Shown one piece after another: positions 1 to 7,702 of a stretch of DNA of 64,000 nucleotides. The DNA is from Marivivens geojensis (GTDB taxonomy: Bacteria; Pseudomonadota; Alphaproteobacteria; Rhodobacterales; Rhodobacteraceae), in contig NZ_JALKCU010000002.1 in NCBI RefSeq assembly GCF_023540835.1, positions 558,001 through 622,000 on the forward strand, in the 5' to 3' direction. The translations under genes were made by a program, and so were the position numbers. Positions within the stretch are counted from its first letter, which is position 1; the number at the start of each line of letters is the position of its first letter. Below the pieces are notes generated by a model, which was not told the origin of the DNA, did no database searches, and saw only the letters and a program-made list of their open reading frames with translations.

Positions 1-1
1 C

Positions 2-235
2 TGGAACCGCTTGGCGTGGCAGGGTCTTGCCATTCGTGCCAAAAAAAGTCCCCCAGCGCCCACCAATCCCGCGACCTTCGACGCGCTTCTGACGACGATC
101 GGCTATCCGCAGGTGCCCGCTGATACCCGCCTCTCTGCCTTCCGCCTGCGCCACAGACCACATCACACAGGGCCACTCGACGGAACGGACATGGCCCTGG
201 CGCTCGATCTGGCGAAACGGTTCCCGGCGACCTAA
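2..235 (+). CDS. N-acetylmuramoyl-L-alanine amidase, C-terminal end (partial)
   Basis: This frame is open from the window edge, with the first full codon at base 2, and ends at TAA 233-235, so only the last 77 residues are visible. The tail carries an AFRLRHRP segment followed by GPLDGTD. I recognise this as the C-terminal pattern of the AmiD-type peptidoglycan amidases of Rhodobacteraceae, which cleave the bond between N-acetylmuramic acid and the stem peptide. The catalytic zinc-binding domain lies outside the window, so activity cannot be judged. The stop overlaps the stop of the convergent tadA gene by two bases. Confidence 0.6.
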   Translation, partial: WNRLAWQGLAIRAKKSPPAPTNPATFDALLTTIGYPQVPADTRLSAFRLRHRPHHTGPLDGTDMALALDLAKRFPAT

Positions 236-681
236 CGCTTTGCTGCAAAGAACAATTTGAGCATCTCTTCGGCCTCACGCGCCGCGATGCCATCGTAGAC
301 CTCAGGCGCATGATGACACTGGGAGTGCGAAAACACACGCGGGCCCTGAGCCACGCCACCCGATTTCGGATCCGCCGCCCCATAATAAAGCCGCCCGATC
401 CGCGCAAACGAGATGACCGCCGCACACATCGGGCACGGCTCGAGCGTCACATAGAGATCATGCCCGACCAACCGTTCGCTCCCTATCACCGCGCAGGCCT
501 CACGTATGGCCAGCGTTTCGGCATGCGCCGTGGGATCCGACAACTCTCGCGTCCGGTTCCCTGCGCGCGCCACGACTGATCCGTCAGGCGCAACGATCAC
601 AGCGCCCACAGGCACTTCGCCGCGCTCTGCAGCCATCCGCGCCTCATCCAATGCCTGATCCATATAGCTTGTGAATGTCAT
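232..681 (-). CDS. tadA: tRNA-specific adenosine deaminase TadA
   Basis: TadA deaminates adenosine 34 of tRNA-Arg(ACG) to inosine. The 149-residue product has the cytidine/deoxycytidylate deaminase zinc site in order: H53-A-E55, with E55 as proton shuttle, then P-C83-P-M-C86. The length is normal for the family. I start at the ATG at 681 because MTFTSYMDQAL aligns with typical TadA N-termini, while the longer reading from 708 adds a Gly-rich stretch of unlikely coding character. The gene converges on the amidase gene and is divergent from the pseudouridine synthase gene, with a palindromic repeat between the two. Confidence 0.93.
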   Translation of the reverse strand: MTFTSYMDQALDEARMAAERGEVPVGAVIVAPDGSVVARAGNRTRELSDPTAHAETLAIREACAVIGSERLVGHDLYVTLEPCPMCAAVISFARIGRLYYGAADPKSGGVAQGPRVFSHSQCHHAPEVYDGIAAREAEEMLKLFFAAKR

Positions 682-720
682 GCCCTCTTGTGTGCCGCCG
701 CCGCGCAATGCGCAAGCCCC

Positions 721-778
721 CTGCCTTTGTGCTGCAAATATCCCCCGGGGGGTCTAAGGGGGGGCAGAGCCCCCCCTT
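721..778 (-). repeat. G/C-rich palindromic dispersed repeat, copy 1
   Basis: The tadA/rluB intergenic region holds a hairpin with arms AAGGGGGGG and CCCCCCCTT. Next to it is a conserved tail that reads CCCCCGGGGGATATTTG and then GCACAAAGGCAG on the minus strand. A second copy, in the opposite orientation relative to the window, lies at 42399-42460. Similar elements are scattered through Rhodobacteraceae intergenic DNA; that statement is from general knowledge and was not searched. Confidence 0.7.
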
Positions 779-852
779 GCCCACTCAGTATTTTCACACC
801 TGCCCTTCAGGGATGATTGCGCCGCAACCCGCTTAGGCGCTATGGGACGGGT

Positions 853-1659
853 ATGAGCACGCAAACACCGGACGGCGACCGCATCGCCAAAGTTCTTTCT
901 CGCGCAGGCGTCGCATCCCGACGTGAAGCCGAACGTATGATCGCGGAAGGCCGCGTAAAGGTGAACGGGGTCGTTATCGACAGCCCTGCCCTGAACGTGA
1001 GCAGCAGTGACCGCATTATCGTCGACGGCAAACCCGTGTCTGAACCCGAACCCGCGCGTCTGTGGCTTTACCACAAGCCCGCTGGCCTTGTGACGACAGA
1101 ACGCGATGAGAAAGGCCGCGATACGGTCTTTGGCGCTCTCCCCGAAGATATGCCACGCGTGATGAGCGTGGGTCGCCTCGACTTGAACTCCGAAGGGTTG
1201 CTTCTGCTGACCAACGACGGGGAACTGAAACGCAAGCTCGAATTGCCCGCAACGGGCTGGCTGCGTCGCTACCGAGTCCGCGTCAAAGGCGATGGGTCGA
1301 AAATCGATATCGACGCACTACGCCGCGGTATCACCGTAGACGGCGTCAAATACGCCCCCATGGAAGTTGGCTTTGACCGTCAGCAAGGCGCGAACGCGTG
1401 GTACACCATTGCACTGCGCGAAGGGAAAAACCGCGAAATCCGTAAGGCGATGATGGCCGTCAACGCCACTGTGAACCGCTTGCTTCGCGTGTCCTATGGC
1501 CCGTTCCAGTTAGGCAACCTCAAACCGGGTGAAGTCGAAGAAGTGAAACGCCGCGTTCTTCGGGATCAGATGGGTTGGGACAACTACCAAAACCCCACCG
1601 AGACGCCTAAACCAAAACCCGTGCGCTCCCGCAAACTGCGTCCGCCACGTAAACCCTAA
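853..1659 (+). CDS. rluB: rRNA pseudouridine synthase, RsuA/RluB/E/F family
   Basis: This enzyme isomerises a uridine in rRNA; the closest family sense is RluB (23S U2605), but RluE/F-type specificity cannot be excluded. The 268-residue protein begins with an S4 RNA-binding domain (residues 10-55, RIAKVLSRAGVASRREAERM). The catalytic domain contains the signature GRLDLNSEGLLLLT, with D110 as the catalytic aspartate. The C-terminal 20 residues are rich in Lys, Arg and Pro, as in many RluB proteins. I chose the ATG at 853, which follows GGGACGGGT, because the upstream in-frame codons from 817 do not resemble the family. Confidence 0.88.
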   Translation: MSTQTPDGDRIAKVLSRAGVASRREAERMIAEGRVKVNGVVIDSPALNVSSSDRIIVDGKPVSEPEPARLWLYHKPAGLVTTERDEKGRDTVFGALPEDMPRVMSVGRLDLNSEGLLLLTNDGELKRKLELPATGWLRRYRVRVKGDGSKIDIDALRRGITVDGVKYAPMEVGFDRQQGANAWYTIALREGKNREIRKAMMAVNATVNRLLRVSYGPFQLGNLKPGEVEEVKRRVLRDQMGWDNYQNPTETPKPKPVRSRKLRPPRKP

Positions 1660-1793
1660 CATTCAAGGCCTTGCTACCGACAGTTGCAGGGTCCATGTTA
1701 TGTATTGGGAACTTGGGGGGCTACCACACGCGCAATGTCATGCGGATGTTGCGTGCAGGGGCTAGTCCTCCTGATTACGTGTGGAAGGTTTTA

Positions 1794-1880
1794 ATGCCCA
1801 AATCTGTTAAGAACATCGCGTTCGCGCTTTTGATTATGCTGCTCTTCGGCACAACCTTTGGCTGGATCGGAGGTCTATAA
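1794..1880 (+). CDS. 28-residue single-pass membrane peptide upstream of xpaC
   Basis: A short frame follows the ribosome-binding site GGAAGG with about 5 nt spacing. It encodes MPKSVKNIAFALLIMLLFG and nine more residues: a basic start followed by one hydrophobic helix. Its TAA overlaps the ATG of the next gene (TAATG at 1878-1882), which suggests translational coupling with the XpaC-family gene. The same frame stays open upstream to 1671, but that part lacks protein-like character. I do not recognise a family. It could be a real small membrane subunit or only a leader peptide that loads ribosomes onto xpaC. Confidence 0.55.
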   Translation: MPKSVKNIAFALLIMLLFGTTFGWIGGL

Positions 1881-2758
1881 TGGCGCAGAAATTTGGCGGT
1901 AAATACAGCCCACAGGCCCAGCATTCCCCTTCTGCCCCCGCAGCCCCCGATCATCGGGTCAAGGAAGCGGCAGGTGCGCGTGCGAATGTTCTCTTTGTTC
2001 CAGCAGCCTTGTTGGGGTTCCTGTCAATCCGCGAAGGCGCGACATTGATGATCGTGGGCCTCACGGCCTCGGCGCTGATGTTGCTCTCTGCATGGCTCAC
2101 CCGCGAAGGGCTCCGCGCCGAAGCCAACTATAACGCTCGCGCCATTGCCCGCCGCCCTGCTCTTCCACGCAAAATTTTTGGCTCTGTCCTGATCGGGTTC
2201 GCGGTCGCTCTTGCCTCTATTCGCAGTGGATCGCCTGTGCTTGCCGCGCCCGCCTTTGGGATCGTGGCAACAGCGCTCTACCTCGTCGCCTTTGGCCTCG
2301 ACCCGCTAAAGAACAAGCGCATGGAAGGGATTGATGACTTCCAGCAGGACCGCGTTGCCCGTGTCGTAGATGAGGCCGAAGATTACCTCGCCGCGATGGC
2401 TGACCACATTTCCACGCTTAAGGATCGCGCTCTGGACGGTCGGATTGCGACATTTCAATCCATTGCCCGCCGCATGATCCGCACCGTCGAAGAAGACCCC
2501 CGCGACCTCACAGGCGCCCGCAAATATCTGGGTGTTTATCTGATGGGGGCACGCGATGCTTCGGCCAAGTTTGCAGACCTTTACAAGAGAACGGGCGATC
2601 AGAGCGCCCGCGCAGATTACGAACAGCTGCTCATCGACCTCGAACAGAATTTTGCGGCACGCACCGACAAGATGCTGACCGACGATCGCAGCGATATGGA
2701 TATTGAAATCAAAGTGTTGCGCGACAGACTGCAACGCGAAGGCGTAAAGCCGCTTTAA
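1880..2758 (+). CDS. xpaC: XpaC-family membrane protein (5-bromo-4-chloroindolyl phosphate hydrolysis family)
   Basis: The 292-residue product has a Pro/Ala-rich soluble N-terminus (1-30). Two hydrophobic segments follow at about 34-70 and two more at about 100-138, and then a charged helical cytoplasmic domain (150-290). This layout, directly before a telA gene, matches the XpaC family named after a Bacillus gene tied to indolyl-phosphate hydrolysis. The true biochemical role of the family is unknown. The start overlaps the stop of the 28-residue membrane peptide, and the telA ATG follows 26 nt after the stop. I infer a membrane-anchored partner of TelA. No phosphatase active-site motif is visible. 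Confidence 0.75.
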   Translation: MAQKFGGKYSPQAQHSPSAPAAPDHRVKEAAGARANVLFVPAALLGFLSIREGATLMIVGLTASALMLLSAWLTREGLRAEANYNARAIARRPALPRKIFGSVLIGFAVALASIRSGSPVLAAPAFGIVATALYLVAFGLDPLKNKRMEGIDDFQQDRVARVVDEAEDYLAAMADHISTLKDRALDGRIATFQSIARRMIRTVEEDPRDLTGARKYLGVYLMGARDASAKFADLYKRTGDQSARADYEQLLIDLEQNFAARTDKMLTDDRSDMDIEIKVLRDRLQREGVKPL

Positions 2759-2784
2759 TAAAGTCAATGTGACGGAGAACCATT

Positions 2785-3975
2785 ATGTCCCAAGATATTC
2801 GCACCAAAGCCGAGGCCAGCTTGGCCAATGTTGAAAAAGTGACCGCCGTTGTTTTGGCAGAACCGGGCACAGAGATTGTGACCTTGGATCAGGCCGATGC
2901 GACCACCAGCGCCGAAATCACCAAACGCATTTCCGAACTCGACATGAGCGACACAAATTCCATCGTGCGTTTTGGATCCTCCGCTCAGGCAGAACTACAA
3001 GAAATCTCGCAATCCATGCTGCAAGGCGTCCGCAACAAGGATGTTGGCCCCGCAGGTGACAGCCTTCGCAATATCGTCACCACGATCCGTGGTTTCTCAG
3101 TGTCTGAACTGGACGTGCGCCGTGAACGGACATTCTGGGAAAAACTGCTGGGTCGCGCCGCGCCGATGGCAAAATTCGCAGCCCGCTTTGAAACCGTTCA
3201 AGGCCAGATCGACAAGATCACCGATGATCTGCTGATGCACGAACATACGCTACTCAAGGACATCGAGAGCCTTGATGTGCTCTATGAACGCACGTTGACC
3301 TTCTATGACGAACTCGCGCTCTATATCTCTGCGGGCGAGGCAAAGCTGAAGGAACTGGACGAGGACACCATTCCCGCCAAAGAAGCCGAAGTTGCCGCAG
3401 CCCCCGAAGGTGACGGTGTTATGGTCGCCCAAGAACTCCGCGACCTGCGGTCTGCACGCGACGATCTGGAACGCCGCGTACACGACCTGAAACTCACCCG
3501 TCAGGTCACGATGCAGTCGCTGCCGTCGATCCGTCTGGTTCAGGAAAACGACAAGTCGTTGGTGACAAAGATCAACTCGACCCTCGTGAACACGGTGCCG
3601 CTCTGGGAAACCCAACTGGCGCAGGCTGTGACCATCCAACGCTCTGCCGAAGCGGCGAAAGCCGTGCGCGAGGCAAACGATCTGACCAACGAACTCTTGA
3701 CCGCAAACGCCGACAACCTGCGTCAAGCGAACAAGGTCGTGCGCGAAGAAATGGAACGTGGGGTGTTCGATATCGAAGCGGTCAAAAAGGCCAACGCGAC
3801 CCTTATCGCGACGATCAACGAAAGCCTCGAGATTGCCGACGAAGGCAAGCGTAAACGTGCCGAAGCAGAGGTTGAACTGCAGCGCATGGAGTCTGAACTC
3901 AAAGAGACCCTTGCCAGCGCCAAGGCACGCGGCAATGCTACTGGGTATAACATCGGCACTTCGACAGGCGCATAA
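2785..3975 (+). CDS. telA: TelA-family protein (toxic anion resistance)
   Basis: This 396-residue soluble protein is almost wholly helical, with long charged heptad-like stretches typical of the TelA family (PF05816). It lacks a signal peptide and membrane segments. A good ribosome-binding site, GACGGAG, precedes the ATG at 2785. Members were first linked to tellurite or colicin/phage resistance, but many chromosomal copies sit in cell-envelope stress loci, and the mechanism is unknown. The stop TAA is immediately followed by the ATG of the DUF2927 lipoprotein gene at 3976 with no gap. Its place between XpaC and the lipoprotein/SPFH genes argues for a role at the membrane. Confidence 0.88.
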   Translation: MSQDIRTKAEASLANVEKVTAVVLAEPGTEIVTLDQADATTSAEITKRISELDMSDTNSIVRFGSSAQAELQEISQSMLQGVRNKDVGPAGDSLRNIVTTIRGFSVSELDVRRERTFWEKLLGRAAPMAKFAARFETVQGQIDKITDDLLMHEHTLLKDIESLDVLYERTLTFYDELALYISAGEAKLKELDEDTIPAKEAEVAAAPEGDGVMVAQELRDLRSARDDLERRVHDLKLTRQVTMQSLPSIRLVQENDKSLVTKINSTLVNTVPLWETQLAQAVTIQRSAEAAKAVREANDLTNELLTANADNLRQANKVVREEMERGVFDIEAVKKANATLIATINESLEIADEGKRKRAEAEVELQRMESELKETLASAKARGNATGYNIGTSTGA

Positions 3976-4923
3976 ATGAACGGATGGGGACGGCGAATTT
4001 CTATGGCAGTGGCTGGGCTTATCCTCGCTGCATGTGTGGACCTGTCGTCCCCACCTCCGACAATTGCACCGCCTGCACCCGTAACCCCATCGCCAGTGGC
4101 GGAGTTGGACGGCCCATCGCAGCAGAGCCAACTGCTGTCGCTCTACTATCAGCGCCTCGAACGAAACGCGCTGGCCCAAGGGTTAATGCGGACGGATGAC
4201 GGACTTGTCGACGCGCCCTTTACCGACACGCAACTGACTGCAAATTTCATCCGCATTGCACTGTTTGATGAATACACGACCAGTGGCGGGTCACTTCGGG
4301 CACGAGCCACATCGTCCGTCCTGCGCCGCTGGGATCAACCGATCCAGATGAATGTTCAATTTGGCGCGAACGTGCCGTCTGACATCATCTCGACCGACCG
4401 TCGTTATATCTCATCCTTTGCATCGCGACTGGCCTCCATCACGGGCCTGCGCATCAATCAAGTCAGCAACGGCGGCAATTTTCACGTTCTGATCCTGAAC
4501 GAGGATGACCGTCTCGCCGCTGGCCCCCTGATCCGTAGCATGATCCCGTCGATTGACGACAGTTCGCTGCGCTATGCGGTGAACCTACCACGCGATCAAT
4601 TGTGCGTGGTGATTGGCACGTTCAAACCCGATGGTCACACCTATCAAAGCGCGGTCGCGATTATTCGCGCCGAACATCCTGAATTGATGCGACTGTCATG
4701 CTATCACGAGGAACTGTCGCAAGGGCTTGGCCTTGCCAACGACAGCCCGCGTGCGCGTCCGTCGATTTTCAATGATGACGACGAATTCGCGCTGCTCACC
4801 CATCACGACGAACTTTTGTTGAAAATACTTTACGATCCGCGCCTCAGCACTGGCATGACCGAAGCCGAGGCCACACCCATCGTCCGCCAGATCGCAGCAG
4901 AGCTGGTCGGTGGACCTGTGTAA
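3976..4923 (+). CDS. DUF2927-domain lipoprotein
   Basis: The 315-residue product starts with a basic, hydrophobic signal peptide ending in a lipobox (LILAAC, C20), so it should be lipidated and face the periplasm. A Pro-rich linker (24-42) follows. The mature domain contains the ALFDEYTTSGGSLRARATSS-type segment and RRWDQPI that I associate with DUF2927 proteins of Rhodobacteraceae. A metzincin-like fold has been suggested for some such proteins; here CYHEE followed by LGLANDS is visible (about residues 242-255), but a full HExxH is absent. The gene abuts telA and lies 16 nt before the SPFH gene, so co-transcription is likely. Confidence 0.72.
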   Translation: MNGWGRRISMAVAGLILAACVDLSSPPPTIAPPAPVTPSPVAELDGPSQQSQLLSLYYQRLERNALAQGLMRTDDGLVDAPFTDTQLTANFIRIALFDEYTTSGGSLRARATSSVLRRWDQPIQMNVQFGANVPSDIISTDRRYISSFASRLASITGLRINQVSNGGNFHVLILNEDDRLAAGPLIRSMIPSIDDSSLRYAVNLPRDQLCVVIGTFKPDGHTYQSAVAIIRAEHPELMRLSCYHEELSQGLGLANDSPRARPSIFNDDDEFALLTHHDELLLKILYDPRLSTGMTEAEATPIVRQIAAELVGGPV

Positions 4924-4939
4924 TTGAAAGGAGCCTCTT

Positions 4940-6049
4940 ATGGGCATTTTGGATTTTTTGTCCGGTCAATTCATCGACGTTATTCACTGGACCGACGACA
5001 CCCGCGACACAATGGTTTGGCGGTTTGAACGTGAAGGCCACGAAATCAAATACGGTGCGAAACTGACCGTTCGCGAAGGTCAGGCCGCAGTGTTCATTCA
5101 TGAAGGGCAAATGGCGGATGTGTTCCAGCCTGGTCTTTACATGCTCGAAACGAACAACATGCCGATCATGACCTCGCTCCAGCATTGGGACCACGGGTTC
5201 AAATCGCCGTTCAAGAGCGAGATTTACTACATCAACACCACCCGTTTTTCGGACCTCAAATGGGGCACGAAAAACCCGATCATGCTGCGCGATCCTGAAT
5301 TCGGCCCGACCCGCATTCGCGCTTTTGGCACCTACACGATCAAGGTGTCTGATCCTGCCAAATTCATGACCGAAATCGTCGGCACCGACGGCGAATTCAC
5401 CATGGACGAGATCAGCTTCCAAATCCGCAACATCATCGTCCAAGAATTCAGTCGCGCGATCGCATCCTCGGGAATTCCTGTGCTGGATATGGCTGCCAAC
5501 ACCGCCGATGTGGCGGCATTGGTGAACAAAGCAATCGCACCGACCATTGCGGCCTATGGTCTGGAAATCCCTGAGTTCTACATTGAAAACATCAGCCTGC
5601 CAGAAGTGGTTGAGGCAGCACTTGATGCCCGCACGAGCCGTGGGATCGCTGGCAATCTAGACGACCACATGAAATGGCGCGCGGCAGAGGCGATGGGCAA
5701 TCCTGCCTCTGGTGCGGGTGCGGCCATGGCAACGGGCATGGGCGCTGGTATGGGCATGGCGATGGGTCAGGCGATGACGGGTCCGTGGGGCGCTGTCCCG
5801 CAATCCGCACCGCAGGTCGCCCCTGTTGCGCCTCCGCCACCGCCCGTCGAAAAGGTCTGGCACATTGCAGAAAATGGCGAAACCAAAGGCCCGTTCTCTA
5901 AGGCTTCTCTGGGCCGCATGGCTGGTGACGGCGCATTGACCCGCGAAACACTGGTTTGGACCGCTGGTCAGGACGGCTGGAAGCCCGCGGGCGATACAGA
6001 ACTTGCGCTCTTGTTCACCGTTGCACCACCCCCGCCGCCCTTACCGTGA
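4940..6049 (+). CDS. SPFH-domain protein of the virion-core/YdjI type with C-terminal GYF_2 domain
   Basis: Residues 1-235 form an SPFH domain of the type called virion core protein-like (start MGILDFLSGQFIDVIHWTDD), the same class as Bacillus YdjI. A Gly/Met-rich linker (256-280, repeated GMGAG/GMAMG) and a Pro-rich segment (288-303) lead to a GYF_2 domain (306-358; VWHIAENGETKGPF, then TLVWTAGQDGWKPAG). The protein ends in a polyproline tail. In the YdjI class the C-terminus often carries a zinc ribbon; here GYF_2 takes that place. SPFH proteins assemble at membranes, and YdjI recruits PspA in Bacillus. Ribosome-binding site GAAAGGAG precedes the start. This is the last gene of the co-directional run from 1794. 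Confidence 0.85.
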   Translation: MGILDFLSGQFIDVIHWTDDTRDTMVWRFEREGHEIKYGAKLTVREGQAAVFIHEGQMADVFQPGLYMLETNNMPIMTSLQHWDHGFKSPFKSEIYYINTTRFSDLKWGTKNPIMLRDPEFGPTRIRAFGTYTIKVSDPAKFMTEIVGTDGEFTMDEISFQIRNIIVQEFSRAIASSGIPVLDMAANTADVAALVNKAIAPTIAAYGLEIPEFYIENISLPEVVEAALDARTSRGIAGNLDDHMKWRAAEAMGNPASGAGAAMATGMGAGMGMAMGQAMTGPWGAVPQSAPQVAPVAPPPPPVEKVWHIAENGETKGPFSKASLGRMAGDGALTRETLVWTAGQDGWKPAGDTELALLFTVAPPPPPLP

Positions 6050-6454
6050 CGCGACGGGCCGTTTGACCTGTGATGTGTCGTTCATTGATTTCCAAGCAGA
6101 TAGGGCGGTGGCAAGGTCATCGCTCATCCTGCGGAACGAGGCCGAGTGGATTTTGTCCAACGCGACTTGAAAATCACCAACGGCAATATCCAACGCGATA
6201 TTGCCAGCCATCATGTGAAACGCCGCATGCAATCGACGGACCTGATGCGGACACGGTTGCAGTTGCTCTACTTTGGGGCGCGAATAAAACCATTCCCCAA
6301 AGGCACATCTATCGTCACGGCAGATGGTCCCAACTGGCAAATCGCGGTTCTTATCGGTTGCAGCCTTTGAGAGACGGTTCTTCCACTCCGCATGCGCTGC
6401 CAAAGCAGCATCGATTTGTGCCCCATCAATTTTCGCCTCAGTTCTGATCGTCAT
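6041..6454 (-). CDS. free-standing CZB (chemoreceptor zinc-binding) domain protein
   Basis: This 137-residue protein has no membrane segment. It shows the CZB zinc-ligand series: H21 in AAHAEWKNRL, C50 in CAFGEWF (the C-x-F-G-x-W motif), then H76 and H80 in RRLHAAFH. CZB domains bind zinc tightly and in other proteins control chemoreceptors or diguanylate cyclases such as DgcZ. Here no output domain is attached, so any effect must work through a partner. The gene lies on the opposite strand between the SPFH and zinc-ribbon genes. Its last codons overlap the SPFH 3' end by 9 nt, and it shares a 79-nt divergent promoter region with the zinc-ribbon gene. Confidence 0.8.
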   Translation of the reverse strand: MTIRTEAKIDGAQIDAALAAHAEWKNRLSKAATDKNRDLPVGTICRDDRCAFGEWFYSRPKVEQLQPCPHQVRRLHAAFHMMAGNIALDIAVGDFQVALDKIHSASFRRMSDDLATALSAWKSMNDTSQVKRPVASR

Positions 6455-6533
6455 ATACCAACACCTTTATATATCATGGCTTTAGAACGGGTCAGCACAT
6501 GGCTATATTAGTGGCAAAGCCCAAGGATTTTGA

Positions 6534-7622
6534 ATGACTGTTCAAGAACACCGTTTTCCCTGTGAACAATGCGGCGCTGATCTGCGGTTTGACCCAGTGC
6601 AGAACAAATTGGTCTGCGATTTTTGTGGGCATAGTGAGGCCGTGGAAAAGGGCGACTATGCGGGAACTGCGATCAAAGAGTTAGATTTCGAACAGGCGAT
6701 ACGCCACCAGCTCCCTCAGGCCGAAATCGAAGAAACCCGTGTAAGTGCCTGCCCCAATTGCGGGGCGCAGGTGGAAATTCACGAAAAAGATCACGCCGTT
6801 GAATGCCCGTTTTGTGCGACACCTGTCGTGACGGATACCGGCACCCATCGTCACATCAAACCCAAGGCGCTTTTGCCGTTTGGGCTTGATGAAACACAAG
6901 CGCGCGATGCGATGACGAAGTGGTTAGGCCAGTTGTGGTTCGCGCCAAACGGATTGCAGGAATATGCTCGAAAGGGGCGCAAGCTCAACGGTATCTACGT
7001 CCCCTACTGGACCTATGACGCAGATACAAAATCAAGCTACACTGGCGAACGAGGCGATGACTATTACACCACGCGTCGCGTCGTTCGAAACGGCAAATCT
7101 CAGACCATTCGCCAGCGTCACACCAAATGGCGGCGTGCGTCGGGCCACGTAGCGCGGTTCTTTGACGATGTTTTGGTACTCGCGTCGAAATCGCTGCCGA
7201 AACGCTACACGGACGGTCTTCAGCCGTGGAACCTATCCGAGCTTCAACCCTATTCGCCCGATTTTCTAGCAGGGTTCCGTGCAGAGGGCTATCAGATCAG
7301 CCTTGAGGACGGCTACACCGAAGCCCGCGCCTATATGGATGCGATGATCCTGAGGGATGTGAAATTCGATATCGGTGGTGACCGCCAGAAGGTGCACAGC
7401 ATCAACACCACGATCAGCGATGTCACGTTCAAACACATCCTGCTACCCGTTTGGCTGGCCGCATATAAATATCGCGGGAAAACCTATCGGTTTGTGGTGA
7501 ACGGCCAGACAGGCAAGGTGCAGGGCGAACGCCCCTACTCTGCTTGGAAAATCGCCTTTGCAACAATCATCGGTCTGATTGTCGCGGCGGGCGTCGGATA
7601 CATTGTAGCGCAGAACAAGTAA
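6534..7622 (+). CDS. double zinc-ribbon (TFIIB-type) protein with C-terminal membrane anchor, YdjG-like
   Basis: Two zinc ribbons open this 362-residue protein: C10-x2-C13...C28-x2-C31 and C73-x2-C76...C91-x2-C94. A long domain with many aromatic residues follows (about 110-325), then a single membrane helix (340-357) and a short tail. Proteins of this build are often annotated as TFIIB-type zinc ribbon or, misleadingly, as primosomal protein. Bacillus YdjG has the same plan and works with the SPFH protein YdjI in anchoring PspA. The SPFH gene lies close upstream, so a matching pair is plausible. No helicase or DNA-binding enzyme motif is present. Confidence 0.75.
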   Translation: MTVQEHRFPCEQCGADLRFDPVQNKLVCDFCGHSEAVEKGDYAGTAIKELDFEQAIRHQLPQAEIEETRVSACPNCGAQVEIHEKDHAVECPFCATPVVTDTGTHRHIKPKALLPFGLDETQARDAMTKWLGQLWFAPNGLQEYARKGRKLNGIYVPYWTYDADTKSSYTGERGDDYYTTRRVVRNGKSQTIRQRHTKWRRASGHVARFFDDVLVLASKSLPKRYTDGLQPWNLSELQPYSPDFLAGFRAEGYQISLEDGYTEARAYMDAMILRDVKFDIGGDRQKVHSINTTISDVTFKHILLPVWLAAYKYRGKTYRFVVNGQTGKVQGERPYSAWKIAFATIIGLIVAAGVGYIVAQNK

Positions 7623-7702
7623 GTTTAATCAGATGACTTGACTAATTGGCGTTTTAGCGGCACCCAGAGGTCTACTGTTAACGCTACCAGATGAGGCCCG
7701 AA

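Noticed and set aside
3250-5443. Minus-strand frames across telA, the lipoprotein and the SPFH gene
   Set aside because: Rich in His, Arg and Phe from reverse reading of helical genes; no start signals or domains.
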